A stretch of 64,000 nt of DNA from Mogibacterium kristiansenii (GCF_009695905.1 NZ_VUNA01000002.1:120803-184802); one strand, 5' to 3'; numbered from the stretch's first letter, positions 17,704 to 28,121 are shown. Notes: a model not told the origin generated them from the letters alone. Translations and numbers: made by a program.

Positions 17704-18592
17704 CGAATATCTCCTCCGCAAATTGTGTTGGATCGAATTCCAACAGATCATCAATACCTTCGCCAACGCCAATATACTTAATCGGAATATCGAATTGATC
17801 CGTCACCGTGATGGCGATTCCGCCCCGGGCCGTTCCATCCAGTTTGGTCAAAACCAACCCGGTAATCTCCGCAATTTCCGAGAACTCCTGCGCCTGACTC
17901 ACCGCGTTCTTACCGGTGGTGGAGTCCAGCACCAGCAACGTCTCTCGGTGCGCTTCCGGATATTCCCGGTCGATGATTCGGTTCATCTTCTCCAATTCCT
18001 TCATCAGGTTCTTTTTATTCTGAAGACGGCCCGCCGTATCGCAGATCAGCACGTCCGTTCCCGCTGCCTTTGCGGCCTGAATCGAGTCGTAGATTACCGC
18101 CGATGGGTCCGTGCCCTCTTCGTGACGAATAACTCTCACGCCGATTCGCTCGCCCCACTGCTGCAGCTGTTCCGCCGCCGCCGCACGGAAGGTATCCGCC
18201 GCCGCCAGCATGACAGACCGGCCGGATTTTTGGCACAGGTTGGCAATTTTTCCGATGGATGTGGTCTTTCCGCCGCCGTTGATGCCAATCATCAGGATAA
18301 TCAGCGGGTTTTCCTTACACAGCTGATTTCGTTCCCCCTTATCCACCAGATCCGCGATAACGCTTTCCAACGCCTTCTGCACTTCCTCCGGTTTCGTAAT
18401 GTAGCGGGCGTTCACCCGTTCCCGGAGCTGTTCCATAATCTTCTCGGTGGTATCAATTCCGATATCCGAAATGATTAGGGATTCTTCCAGCTCATCCAGA
18501 AAATCCTCATCCAGATTCGGGTTGCCCACGATTACGTTGGTAATCTTCTCTCTAAATTTCGCAAAGGTTGATTTTTCTTTAAAAATACCCAT
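17696..18592 (-). CDS. ftsY: Signal recognition particle receptor FtsY
   Basis: 298-residue SRP receptor, essentially only the NG domain with no long acidic A domain, as in many Gram-positive bacteria. Seen: N helix bundle (about 1-90), P-loop GINGGGKTTSIGKIA, DTAGRLQNKKNLM, TKLDGTARGG and the final GVGEGIDDLLEFD closing loop. It brings ribosome-nascent chain complexes to SecYEG. It follows smc by 21 bases. Confidence 0.96.
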   Translation of the reverse strand: MGIFKEKSTFAKFREKITNVIVGNPNLDEDFLDELEESLIISDIGIDTTEKIMEQLRERVNARYITKPEEVQKALESVIADLVDKGERNQLCKENPLIILMIGINGGGKTTSIGKIANLCQKSGRSVMLAAADTFRAAAAEQLQQWGERIGVRVIRHEEGTDPSAVIYDSIQAAKAAGTDVLICDTAGRLQNKKNLMKELEKMNRIIDREYPEAHRETLLVLDSTTGKNAVSQAQEFSEIAEITGLVLTKLDGTARGGIAITVTDQFDIPIKYIGVGEGIDDLLEFDPTQFAEEIFDE

Positions 18593-18613
18593 TTTTGTTC
18601 CTCACTGTTCCGG

Positions 18614-21600
18614 TTAGTCCAGATCCAATTCCCGCGCATCCTCCAATTTGAGAGACAGCATCCGGGAAATGCCCTGTTCCGGCATCGTTACACCATATAG
18701 CACATCCGCATGTTCCATCGTCACCTTTTGGTGGGTGATAATTGCAAACTGAATTTCATGGAAATTCTTTAAATAATCCGAGAAGCGCTCAATATTCGCT
18801 TCGTCCAATGCCGCTTCCACCTCGTCCAGAATGCAGAACGGCGTCGGTTTCGTCTTCAGTACCGCGAACATCAGTGCAATGGCGGTCATGGTTTTCTCTC
18901 CACCGGACATCAGGTTGATGTTCTTTAACGATTTCCCCGGCGGCTGCGCGATGATATCGATTCCGGAATCCAACGGATTCTGTTCATCCTCCAAACTGAG
19001 TTCCGCATGACCGCCGCCGAAAAGCTCTCGGAAGGTGCTCTCAAAATTCGTTTCGATTCGTTCGAAATTATCCTTGAACCGTTCCCGAATGGTTCGGTCC
19101 ATGCTCCGGATAATGCCCTGCAGTTCATCCATGGCCTTGGTCAGATCCGATTCCTGGGTGGTCATGAATTCATATCGACGGCTCACATTTCGGTACTCTT
19201 CAATTGCAGAAATGTTGACGTCGCCCAGCTCCGCCATACGCAGCCGAATCTCCCGGGCTTCTTTGTTGCCGGAAGTGATGGCAAAATCCTCGGAACGCAG
19301 TTCCAGAGCCTCCGCGTAGGACATCTCGAATTCATCCCACAGCTTATCCTTCTGAGAAGCAAGCAGTGTCTCGTTCTTCGCATTCTTAATTTCCAGCTTA
19401 TATTTCCGATCCTGCATGTCTGTGACATTTCGGGATATGGATTTCTGATTCTCGATTCCGCGCTCCTGATCCAACCGATTCCGGTCCATATCTGCGGTCA
19501 GCTGAACCTCTCGGTCTTCCAGCGCTTTCTTTTCCGCTTTCAGAGCGGTTTCCTTTTCGTCGGACTCCGCTCCGGAAGTGGTGAGCAGCAGTCGCTGTCG
19601 GTTCTGCTCTTCGTACTCTTCTTCGGCGGAATTCAACGCATCTTCTTGTTCGGTAATGTCGTCGATGATTCGCTCAATGGTCTCGTTCATGGCCAGAATC
19701 TTCTGTTCCTGTTCACCGAGCCGAACCTTGTAGGAAACCACCTGTTCCTGACACTCTTCGGAATCCGAAGAGTACCGTTCCACATCTGCACTCAGCTGTT
19801 CCGACTCATCTTCCATGCGTAGAATTTCTTTTTCCGCTTCGTCAATCTGATTCTTGTAACGAAGAATCATGTCCTCCGCCCGCTTCAAATCATCCTGTAT
19901 ATTCTCCAGTTCCTCGGAATAGCGGGAGGTCGCGGTATCGCTTTCTTTTACCAAGGATTCGGCGTGATCCTTCTCGCTCTTTAATACGTTGAGCTGGACT
20001 TCCAGTTCTTGAAGCCGCTGCGTCAGCTTCTTTCGCTCTTCCCTCGCCGCATCCCGGGAGTGAACGCATTCCTCCCGGAAGGCTTTTCCCTTCTTCTGAG
20101 ATGCGTGAAGAGATTCAATTTCCCGGTCCAGTGCAGCAATTTCCTTCTTTCGCTCCAGAAGATTGGCGGATTTATTCCGATATCTTCCGCCGGTAATGGC
20201 ACCGCTGGAGGAAATAACTTCTCCTTCCAGGGTCACGATTCGAAAACCGCCCGGCGCTCGCTTTGAAATCGCTACGGCACAGTCCATGTTGTCGGCAAGG
20301 ATTACCCGGCCCAGCAAGTATCCGTAAATATCCCGATACGCCGGCTCAAAATCAATCATTTCCGCAGCAATGCCTAGATATCCATCCATGTGCTCTGCCG
20401 CTCCCGGCGATATCGGACGGCTGTGAATCGACGCAATTGGGAGGAATGTGGCTCTTCCCGCCCGAGTGGACTTCAGCCATTCCACGGCCTGTTTTGCGGA
20501 GCGGTCGTCCTCGCACACGATGTTCTGCATGGCACCGCCCAATGCGGTTTCAATCGCCAGCTCATATCCGTCCGGCACCGACATCAGCTCGGACACCGTC
20601 CCAATCACGCCCCGAAGGTTCTTCTGCATCACCGCTCGAACCGCGTTGTTGTATCCTTCGTAGTTATTTTCCATCTCTTCGATGGTATTCCGCCGCGCCG
20701 TCCGACGATTCACCTGAAGTAGAATTTCTTCCAGCCTCTTGGACGCTGCCGCGATTTTCTCCTCATAGCGGTGAATCTCCTCCGTGTGGGATTCCACCGT
20801 ACGGCGAAGATTTTCCTGCTCCTCTACTTTTTCCGTAAAAGCAGTCTCCATCTCCTCCAGGCGTGCCCGGTTCTGCTGAAGTTGCTCTTCCCGTCCTTCA
20901 CTCTCCGACGAAATCTGCTCCATACGGTCTCGCAGGGTCTTCTGATAATTCTTTAATGTGTTGATTTCCGCCTGCCTGGATACGTTCTTATTTCCCATAT
21001 CCATCGCGGATTCCCGGTTCTGTTCGATGCGCTCCCGGAGAATTCCGGTTTTCTTGGTTCGCTCGTTCAAGCGCACCACCGCATCCTGAAGCTCCCGGCG
21101 ATATTCTCTTTCGGTTTGCTCCAGCTCGTCGGCATCCTTTTCCATGGACTGCCGCTTTTTCTTTAAATCGTCCAGTTTCTCCGTCGTGTCGGAAATAATT
21201 TCCTGAAGGCGATTTAAATTGGTTTCAATATTGTTCAGCCGTTCGGAGTTAATCTGTCCCCGATTGGTAATCAGGTTCAGTTCTTCCGTCTTCTCTCGCA
21301 GCTGCCGATTACACTCCTCGTACTGCCGGCTGAGCTCTGCGTCCCGAATACGGCATTCTTCCACCTGACGGTCAAGCGCTGATTTTTGCTCCAGCAATTC
21401 ATTGTATTCCCGCGTCAGTTCCTCCAGCTCGGTCTTTCCGCTTTCTACATTGCGTTCCAGGTTTCCGATGCTGTGCAGGATGATATTCACCGCCAGCACC
21501 TTATACCGATCTCGGAGCCGGATATATTCCTGAGCTTTCTCGGAATCCTCCTTAAGGCCGCCGATGCGGTCTTCAATTTCCGAAATGATATCGCGGACAC

Positions 21601-22168
21601 GTTCCAGATTGTCCGATGCAGACACCAGCTTCCGCTCCGCATCCTGCTTGCGGGTTTTGTAGGAAACGATTCCCGCCGCCTCTTCGAAAATCTCCCGTCG
21701 GTTCTCCGGCTTGGTGCTGACAATCTCCTGAATCTTACCTTGACCGATAATAGAATATCCGTCAACTCCGATTCCGGTGTCCATGAACAGTTCCCTTACA
21801 TCCTTCAGGCGGCAGTTGTTTCCGTTAATCAGATATTCGCTCTCTCCGGAGCGGTACATCCTTCGCGTTACCGCCACCTCGTTATAGTCAACCGGCAGCA
21901 TTCCGGAAGAGTTGTCGACAACCAGAGATACCTCCGCCATCCCCTTCGGCTTCCGGCTGGTGGTTCCGGCAAAAATAACCTCATCCATCTTGTTGCCTCG
22001 AAGCTGCTTCGGGCTCTGCTCTCCCAACACCCATCGAAGGGCATCGCTGATGTTGCTCTTTCCGCTGCCGTTCGGGCCGACGATACAGGTGATTCCATCA
22101 TTCAGTTCAATGCAGACCGGGTCCGCAAAAGACTTGAAACCCTGCATCTCGATTCGCTTAAATTGCAA
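18614..22168 (-). CDS. smc: Chromosome segregation protein SMC
   Basis: 1184-residue condensin ATPase. N-terminal P-loop GPNGSGKSNISDALRWVLG (about 32-50), two long coiled coils (about 170-500 and 680-1010), a hinge around 515-640 (GVIGTVSELMSVPDGYELA), and the C-terminal ABC signature LMSGGEKTMTAIAL followed by Walker B CILDEVEAALDEAN. It loads and extrudes chromosomal DNA with ScpAB, which are not in this window. It sits between rnc (3-base gap) and ftsY, the classic Gram-positive order. Confidence 0.97.
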   Translation of the reverse strand: MQFKRIEMQGFKSFADPVCIELNDGITCIVGPNGSGKSNISDALRWVLGEQSPKQLRGNKMDEVIFAGTTSRKPKGMAEVSLVVDNSSGMLPVDYNEVAVTRRMYRSGESEYLINGNNCRLKDVRELFMDTGIGVDGYSIIGQGKIQEIVSTKPENRREIFEEAAGIVSYKTRKQDAERKLVSASDNLERVRDIISEIEDRIGGLKEDSEKAQEYIRLRDRYKVLAVNIILHSIGNLERNVESGKTELEELTREYNELLEQKSALDRQVEECRIRDAELSRQYEECNRQLREKTEELNLITNRGQINSERLNNIETNLNRLQEIISDTTEKLDDLKKKRQSMEKDADELEQTEREYRRELQDAVVRLNERTKKTGILRERIEQNRESAMDMGNKNVSRQAEINTLKNYQKTLRDRMEQISSESEGREEQLQQNRARLEEMETAFTEKVEEQENLRRTVESHTEEIHRYEEKIAAASKRLEEILLQVNRRTARRNTIEEMENNYEGYNNAVRAVMQKNLRGVIGTVSELMSVPDGYELAIETALGGAMQNIVCEDDRSAKQAVEWLKSTRAGRATFLPIASIHSRPISPGAAEHMDGYLGIAAEMIDFEPAYRDIYGYLLGRVILADNMDCAVAISKRAPGGFRIVTLEGEVISSSGAITGGRYRNKSANLLERKKEIAALDREIESLHASQKKGKAFREECVHSRDAAREERKKLTQRLQELEVQLNVLKSEKDHAESLVKESDTATSRYSEELENIQDDLKRAEDMILRYKNQIDEAEKEILRMEDESEQLSADVERYSSDSEECQEQVVSYKVRLGEQEQKILAMNETIERIIDDITEQEDALNSAEEEYEEQNRQRLLLTTSGAESDEKETALKAEKKALEDREVQLTADMDRNRLDQERGIENQKSISRNVTDMQDRKYKLEIKNAKNETLLASQKDKLWDEFEMSYAEALELRSEDFAITSGNKEAREIRLRMAELGDVNISAIEEYRNVSRRYEFMTTQESDLTKAMDELQGIIRSMDRTIRERFKDNFERIETNFESTFRELFGGGHAELSLEDEQNPLDSGIDIIAQPPGKSLKNINLMSGGEKTMTAIALMFAVLKTKPTPFCILDEVEAALDEANIERFSDYLKNFHEIQFAIITHQKVTMEHADVLYGVTMPEQGISRMLSLKLEDARELDLD

Positions 22169-22171
22169 TGA

Positions 22172-22861
22172 TTAAACCCCTTTCATCAGCACTTTTCTGG
22201 CTGCTTCCTGTTCCGCCGCTTTCTTGCTGTGTCCGGAACCGGTCGCCAGAACGGCATCGTCTACTTTTACCTGCACCGTAAAAACCTTTCGATGATCCGG
22301 CCCGCTTTCCGAAACCGGTTCATACTGGATTCTTACATTCTTATATCGCTCCTGCAGCTTCTCCTGCAGAGCGGTCTTATAGTCATGATATAGTTTTCCC
22401 TGCAGCGCCAGCAAGATATTCTCTTCGAACAGCTTCAGCACCACCCGGTCCGCGCAGTCGTAACCGCTCTCCCGAATAATCGCACCGATGATGGCTTCCA
22501 CCGCATCCGCCAGAATGGAATCCTTCTCCCGGCCGCCGTACATCTCTTCCCCGTTTCCCAGAAAAAGAAAGTCGCCCAGCCCGACATTCCGGGCAATGGT
22601 CGCCAGCGAACGCTCGCAGACAATATTAGCGCGGGTCTTGGAAAGGACCCCTTCCGGCTGATTCGGCATTACCTCGTACAGCTTGTTTCCGATGATGGCA
22701 TCCAGATACGCGTCTCCGATGAACTCCAGCCGTTCGTTATTTTCCGAATACGCCAAATCATGCTCGGAAGCATAGGAACTATGCGTTAGAGCATGAGCCA
22801 GCAATTTTTTATCTTGAAAAGAATATCCCAGATTGCGTTCCAGGACTGAGTAATCCTTCAT
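22172..22861 (-). CDS. rnc: Ribonuclease III
   Basis: 229-residue double-strand-specific RNase that processes rRNA precursors and structured mRNAs. The catalytic domain contains NNERLEFIGDAYLDAII with the metal-binding Glu and Asp, and a second acidic motif DAVEAIIGAII. The C-terminal double-stranded RNA binding domain runs from about 158, containing VLATGSGHSKKAAEQEAA. It starts immediately at the plsX stop with no gap. acpP, often found between plsX and rnc, is missing here. Confidence 0.96.
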   Translation of the reverse strand: MKDYSVLERNLGYSFQDKKLLAHALTHSSYASEHDLAYSENNERLEFIGDAYLDAIIGNKLYEVMPNQPEGVLSKTRANIVCERSLATIARNVGLGDFLFLGNGEEMYGGREKDSILADAVEAIIGAIIRESGYDCADRVVLKLFEENILLALQGKLYHDYKTALQEKLQERYKNVRIQYEPVSESGPDHRKVFTVQVKVDDAVLATGSGHSKKAAEQEAARKVLMKGV

Positions 22862-23872
22862 CTATTCCTCTCCCGAAGATTTTTCCGTAATCGCATTCTC
22901 AATCAGTGCGGTAACGTCTTGTTCCACATACGGAACCGCCTTTAAGATTGCATTGTATACGGCATTCGCCTTGGAGCTTCCGTGAATCTTCAATACCGGG
23001 CCCTTCAGTCCAAGGATTGGAGCACCCCCCTCTTCGGAGTAGTCGAACTCTTTCTTGATTTCTTTCAGCTTGTTGTAGGACAACAGCGCGCCGGCTTTTG
23101 CCGCAAGGCCTTCCGTCATCTTCTGCTTAATGCGCTTCATCACCGCAAGAGCCACGCCTTCGGAACTTTTCAGGAACACGTTTCCGGAGAAACCGTCCGT
23201 TACCACAACATCACAGCATCCGAACGGCACATCTCGGCCTTCGCAATTTCCCTTGAAATTGATGTCCGCATTTCGAAGGAGCTCGAAAGATTCCTTGTGA
23301 AGAGGATCTCCCTTCTCTTCTTCCGCGCCCACGTTCAGAAGCATCACTTCCGGATTCTCGATGCCTTTCACCTTTTCCACAAAAATACTTCCCATAATGC
23401 CGTACTGAAGCAGGTATTCCGGACGGGACTCCGCATTGGCGCCGCAATCCAGAATCAGGGATGTATCGTTCATGCCGATCTTCGGAAAGAACGCTGCGAT
23501 TGCCGGTCGCTTGATGCCGCGAATTCTTCCCAGAATCAGCAAGCCCGCAGAAAGCAGTGCGCCGGTGCTTCCGCCGGAAATGAATGCATCCACTTCCCCT
23601 TCTTTCAGCATGCGCATTCCCTTAGAGATGGAAGAATCCTTCTTCTTCCGAACCGCCATCGCCGGCGACTCGTTGTTGGAAATCACTTCCGTTGCATTTA
23701 CGACTTCAATATTATCTCCGTTCCAGTTCAGGGCCTGCAGGCACTCGTTGATGCGCTCCTCCCGGCCGATGATGGAAACGGTACCGGAAATCTCCTTTGC
23801 CGCCTGAACGGCACCCTTTACGATTTCCTCCGGTGCATGGTCTCCTCCCATGCCGTCAATCATAATATTCAT
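22862..23872 (-). CDS. plsX: Phosphate acyltransferase PlsX
   Basis: 336-residue peripheral membrane enzyme making acyl-phosphate from acyl-ACP, the donor for PlsY encoded downstream in the same operon. Seen: MIDGMGGDHAPEEIVKGA at the N-terminus, ISGGSTGALLSAGLLILGRI in the middle, and DGFSGNVFLKSSEG. It is the first gene of the long minus-strand operon and has its own promoter with a palindrome over the -10 box. Confidence 0.96.
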   Translation of the reverse strand: MNIMIDGMGGDHAPEEIVKGAVQAAKEISGTVSIIGREERINECLQALNWNGDNIEVVNATEVISNNESPAMAVRKKKDSSISKGMRMLKEGEVDAFISGGSTGALLSAGLLILGRIRGIKRPAIAAFFPKIGMNDTSLILDCGANAESRPEYLLQYGIMGSIFVEKVKGIENPEVMLLNVGAEEEKGDPLHKESFELLRNADINFKGNCEGRDVPFGCCDVVVTDGFSGNVFLKSSEGVALAVMKRIKQKMTEGLAAKAGALLSYNKLKEIKKEFDYSEEGGAPILGLKGPVLKIHGSSKANAVYNAILKAVPYVEQDVTALIENAITEKSSGEE

Positions 23873-23905
23873 AGTTTTCTCCTGTTTTTGTTCAACAAAA
23901 CCTAA

Positions 23906-23922
23906 TGTGATATTATATCACA
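23906..23922 (-). promoter_or_regulatory. Palindrome covering the -10 box of the plsX operon
   Basis: Perfect 17-base palindrome TGTGATAT-T-ATATCACA. On the minus strand it reads GTGATATAATATCACA, so a TATAAT -10 box sits at its centre; a weak AAGACA lies 18 bases upstream. A repressor bound here would block the whole plsX-rnc-smc-ftsY-der-plsY-miaB operon. It does not match the FapR consensus I know; it resembles a CRP/FNR half-site arrangement but with one extra central base. Confidence 0.55.
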
Positions 23923-23961
23923 CTTCTTTGGTCTTTGTCTTTTATAATCTATAAAAGAACG

Positions 23962-24996
23962 TTAGCGCAGGCGAAGTTGTCCGCAAGCCGCATCGATATC
24001 GGCACCCAAAGTCCGTCGAACCGTCACCGCAACGTGATTCTCTTCCAGGATTCTGCGGAAGCGCTGCACCGACTCTCTGTTCGGCGTATCGTAACCGGTA
24101 CCCTCTACCTTGTTCAGCGGAATCAAATTCACGTGGGTTTGCCAGCCCTTCAGCCGATCCACCAGTTCCAGCGCATTCTCCCTCGAGTCGTTAAACCCAT
24201 CAATTAAGGCGTACTCGAAGGTAATCCGTCTGCCGGTAACCTTCGCATATTCCCGGCAGACTTCCATAAGCTCATCGTATCCGTACTTGCGAGTCACCGG
24301 CATGGACTGCCGGCGAATCGCCTCATTCGGTGCATGAAGGGAGATGGCCAGGTTTACCTGAGGGAAATCCCCCATGAACTTTCGAATTCCCGGAATCACG
24401 CCGCAGGTGGACACGGTAATGTTTCGATAGCTGAGGTTGTATCCGTCGGGATGATGAATCAGTTTCAGGAAACCGGCCATGTTTTCATAGTTGTCGAAGG
24501 GCTCGCCGATGCCCATCATCACCACGTGGTTGATGTCCTCTCCCGTCAGGTTTCGCATGGCCAATACCTGGGCCAGCATCTCTCCCGCCGTCAAACTTCG
24601 GTCCAGCCCCTTTCGTGTGGATGCACAGAAAGTGCACCCCATCCGGCAGCCTACCTGGGATGAGATACAGATGGAATTTCCATAGCTGTATTTCATAAAT
24701 ACAGATTCCACCCGGCTTCCGTCCCGGAATTCGAAGAGGCACTTGCGCGTGCCGTCGGTGCGGGACTGCTGGTCGTATATCACCCGGGGAATATCGATGC
24801 AGTAATGCTCTTTTAGTTTCTCTCGAAAGGTTTTCGACAGGTTGCTCATTTCATCAAAGTCACAAACCCCTTTCGACAGCCACCGGAAAAGCTGCTTCGC
24901 CCGGAACTTTTTTTCACCCAACTCAGAAACGACCCCGACTAATTCGTCGGGATCGTTTCCAAGTATATTCTTTAATTCTGTATTTGAATTGTTCAT
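23962..24996 (-). CDS. rlmN: Dual-specificity 23S rRNA / tRNA adenine-C2 methyltransferase
   Basis: 344-residue radical SAM enzyme methylating A2503 of 23S rRNA and A37 of some tRNAs. Seen: radical SAM motif CRMGCTFC (CxxxCxxC), the MGIGEPFDNY segment, and the C-terminal Cys in DIDAACGQLR that forms the methylated intermediate. Its start overlaps the ileS stop by one base (TAATG), so translation is coupled to ileS. Confidence 0.94.
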   Translation of the reverse strand: MNNSNTELKNILGNDPDELVGVVSELGEKKFRAKQLFRWLSKGVCDFDEMSNLSKTFREKLKEHYCIDIPRVIYDQQSRTDGTRKCLFEFRDGSRVESVFMKYSYGNSICISSQVGCRMGCTFCASTRKGLDRSLTAGEMLAQVLAMRNLTGEDINHVVMMGIGEPFDNYENMAGFLKLIHHPDGYNLSYRNITVSTCGVIPGIRKFMGDFPQVNLAISLHAPNEAIRRQSMPVTRKYGYDELMEVCREYAKVTGRRITFEYALIDGFNDSRENALELVDRLKGWQTHVNLIPLNKVEGTGYDTPNRESVQRFRRILEENHVAVTVRRTLGADIDAACGQLRLR

Positions 24997-27900
24997 TATA
25001 CTCTTTCTACTGCAATGCCGGTATCGTGACCGTTAATATCGAATACCTCGATGCCTTCCTTCGCAACGATCTCGTCTGCCAGCGTCTCAGACATGATATG
25101 GTCCTTCGCTCCGTTAACGGCATTCTGAATCTCTTCGTCCGCAGCCAGATAGATTCGGATGTGGTCCATCATCTCAAAGTCGTGCTGCTTTCTCAGCTGC
25201 TGTACCTTGGAAATGATTTCACGAACATATCCTTCATCAATCAGTTCCGGTGTCAGAGTGGTTTCCAGAATGGTAAATACGTTGTTCTCCATGCCAACCA
25301 CGAAGCCTTCCTTTGCGGAAATACGTACATCCAGGTAATTTTCCGGAATCTCGTAGTTTTCGCCGCCCAGGTTCATGGTTACGGATCCGCCCTGAACTTC
25401 CGCAATCAGCTTCTTGGCATCGCATTCTGCCAGCTTCTTGCCGAATTCCTTGACGTTCTTGCCCAATGCCTTTCCGGCTTCACGGAAGTTTGGTTTGATG
25501 GAGAAGTTCATGTATTTATCTAGTTCCGGTTCAAATACAACGTTCTTTACGTTGAGTTCTTCCTGAATCAGCGGAACCAGGTCGCTGATGATGGATTCGT
25601 AGCTTCCGTCGATGATGACTTCCTGAAGCGGCTGACGAACCTTCAGCTTTTCCTTTTCACGGGTTCCACGGCCCAAGTTCACCAGCGTTTTTACCAGACC
25701 CATTCTCTCCTCAACCTTCTCGTCAATCAGATTCTCATCTGCTTCCGGATAGTATGCGGTGTGAACGGTTTCTTTTCCGGTGAGCTTGATGTACATCTCA
25801 TCGGAAATGAATGGTGCAATCGGTGCAATCAGTTTCGCAACACCCACCAGAATCTCGTAGGTTGTGGCGAATACACTCTTCTTATCCTCATTCATCTCTT
25901 CTGTGTAGAATCTTCTTCTCGCCCGGCGGATGTACCAGTTGGACAGATCCTCTACGACGAAATCGTTGATGGTGCGAACCATTCTCATATGCTCATAGGA
26001 ATCCAGTGCAGCGGTGGCTTCCCGGATGCACTTGTTGTATCTGGAAATAATCCAGCGGTCCAGCTCCGGACGATTCTCGTACGGAACCTGAAGGGATGCC
26101 ACATCCAAATCCTCCAAGTTGGAGTACAGCACGAAGAAGTTGTAGATGTTCTTCAGGGTTCCGAAGAACTTGCTGACTACTTCCTTAACGCCGTCCTCAT
26201 CGAACCGGGTTGGGGTCCATGCCGGAGAGGTGGATACCAGGTACCATCTCAACGCATCTGCGCCGTACTTGTCCAGCAGTTCAAACGGAGAAACCGTATT
26301 TCCTCTGGATTTGGACATCTTCTTTCCTTCTTTATCCAGGATTAGGTCGTTAACCAGTACGTTCTTGTACGGTGCTCTTCCCATGATGAATGTGGAAATC
26401 GCCATCAAGGAGTAGAACCAACCTCTGGTCTGGTCGATACCTTCGCAGATAAAGTCTGCCGGGAACAGCTCCTTCTCGAAGCGTTCCTTATTCTCAAATG
26501 GGTAGTGCCACTGAGCATACGGCATCGCACCGGAGTCGAACCAGCAGTCCATAACTTCCGGGATACGGGTCATGGTCTTACCGCATTCCGGACAAGTGAG
26601 ATGAATGTCATCCACGTACGGACGGTGCAGATCGATGGTCTCCGGATCAACGGCTTCGATGCCTTTTTCCTTCAATTCTTCTCTGCTGCCGATGCATTCC
26701 AGGTGACCGCATTCACAACGCCAGATTGGAATCGGAGTTCCCCAATATCTGGATCTGGAAATTGCCCAGTCCTTGACTTCTGCCAGCCAGTTGCCGAAAC
26801 GCTTCTCGCCGACGAAAGGCGGGTACCAGTTCACGGTGTTGTTGTTCTCTACCAGCTGATCCTTCAGCTTGCTCATCTCGATATACCAGCCCGGCTTTGC
26901 ATAGTAAACCAGCGGAGTGCCGCATCTCCAGCAGTGCGGATAGTTGTGGACCATCTTCTGCTTGGAGTATACCTTGTTCTCCCCTGCCAGATACTTGAGA
27001 ATCTCAACATCCAGACCATCTTCCATTACGAAGCGGCCGGCCCATGGAGTCTCGGTAAATCTGCCCTTCTCGTCTACCGGTCTTGCAAACGGAACGTTGT
27101 AGCGACGACATGTGTTGTAGTCGTCTTCACCAAATGCATAAGCGGTGTGAACCAGACCGGTACCATCCTCGGTGCTGACATAATCCGCACATGCAACGAA
27201 GAACGCCTTCTTGTCTCCGTCTTCCATCTTTACGAAAGGCATGAGCTGCTCGTATTCCTGATACTCCAGATCCTTACCCTTCATGGTTTCCAGAACTTCG
27301 TACTTGCCTTCTCCCAGCACCTTGTCTGCCAAAGCCTGAGCGACAATCAGCACGTTGCCTTCTTCCGGTCCTTCCAGCATCTTTGCACGGATGTAATCCA
27401 CTTCCGGACCAACGGTAATCAGCACGTTGGACGGCAGGGTCCACGGTGTGGTGGTCCATGCCAGAAAGTACTCGTTGTCCATGCCCTTGCGCTTGAACTT
27501 GCAAGTTACGGTCAGTACGGAAATCTCCTTGTAACCCTGTGCAACCTCGTGGGAAGCCAGACCCGTTCCGCAGCGAGCGCAGTACGGCTGTACCTTGTGA
27601 CCTTCGTAAATCAGTCCGGCATCGAAGAACTTCTTCAGAATCCACCAGCCGGATTCAATATAATCGTTCTTGTATGTAATATACGGATCATCCAGGTCCG
27701 CCATGTATGCCATGCGGTCGGACATATCCGTCCACATGCTAGTGTACTTGAATACGGACTCACGGCACTTCTCGTTGAATTCCTTAATGCCGTACTTCTC
27801 GATGTCCTGCTTTCCGTTCATTCCCAGCTGCTTCTCAACCTCAATCTCAACCGGCAGTCCGTGGGTATCCCATCCGGCCTTTCTCTTAACCTGGAATCCC

Positions 27901-28121
27901 TTCATCGTCTTGTACCGATTAATGGAGTCCTTCAGAGTTCTCGCCATAACGTGGTGAATACCCGGCTTGCCGTTTGCTGTCGGTGGTCCTTCGAAAAAGA
28001 CGAAGCTTGGGCAATCTTCTCTTTCCTTTACGCAGCGGTCCAGAAGGTCAATGTCTTTCCAATGATTGACCTGTTCCTCCTGGGTTTCTGCGACGGATTT
28101 TTCTGATAAATTCTCAAACAT
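24996..28121 (-). CDS. ileS: Isoleucyl-tRNA synthetase, long (IleS2) type
   Basis: 1041-residue class I aminoacyl-tRNA synthetase. Seen: the HIGH-like GIHHVMART, the editing domain WTTTPWTLPSN, a zinc-binding CxxC in WRCECGHLEC and CPECGKT, the tRNA-charging signature KKMSKSRGN, and a long C-terminal anticodon-binding part. The length and the GKPGIHHVMARTLKD form point to the eukaryote-like IleS2 clade, which elsewhere tolerates mupirocin. The leader is only about 110 bases and has no T-box, unlike many clostridial ileS genes. Confidence 0.95.
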   Translation of the reverse strand: MFENLSEKSVAETQEEQVNHWKDIDLLDRCVKEREDCPSFVFFEGPPTANGKPGIHHVMARTLKDSINRYKTMKGFQVKRKAGWDTHGLPVEIEVEKQLGMNGKQDIEKYGIKEFNEKCRESVFKYTSMWTDMSDRMAYMADLDDPYITYKNDYIESGWWILKKFFDAGLIYEGHKVQPYCARCGTGLASHEVAQGYKEISVLTVTCKFKRKGMDNEYFLAWTTTPWTLPSNVLITVGPEVDYIRAKMLEGPEEGNVLIVAQALADKVLGEGKYEVLETMKGKDLEYQEYEQLMPFVKMEDGDKKAFFVACADYVSTEDGTGLVHTAYAFGEDDYNTCRRYNVPFARPVDEKGRFTETPWAGRFVMEDGLDVEILKYLAGENKVYSKQKMVHNYPHCWRCGTPLVYYAKPGWYIEMSKLKDQLVENNNTVNWYPPFVGEKRFGNWLAEVKDWAISRSRYWGTPIPIWRCECGHLECIGSREELKEKGIEAVDPETIDLHRPYVDDIHLTCPECGKTMTRIPEVMDCWFDSGAMPYAQWHYPFENKERFEKELFPADFICEGIDQTRGWFYSLMAISTFIMGRAPYKNVLVNDLILDKEGKKMSKSRGNTVSPFELLDKYGADALRWYLVSTSPAWTPTRFDEDGVKEVVSKFFGTLKNIYNFFVLYSNLEDLDVASLQVPYENRPELDRWIISRYNKCIREATAALDSYEHMRMVRTINDFVVEDLSNWYIRRARRRFYTEEMNEDKKSVFATTYEILVGVAKLIAPIAPFISDEMYIKLTGKETVHTAYYPEADENLIDEKVEERMGLVKTLVNLGRGTREKEKLKVRQPLQEVIIDGSYESIISDLVPLIQEELNVKNVVFEPELDKYMNFSIKPNFREAGKALGKNVKEFGKKLAECDAKKLIAEVQGGSVTMNLGGENYEIPENYLDVRISAKEGFVVGMENNVFTILETTLTPELIDEGYVREIISKVQQLRKQHDFEMMDHIRIYLAADEEIQNAVNGAKDHIMSETLADEIVAKEGIEVFDINGHDTGIAVERV

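Noticed and set aside
26505..28106. 533-codon plus-strand frame opposite ileS
   Set aside because: Shadow of the well-supported ileS gene; no ribosome binding site or recognisable domain.
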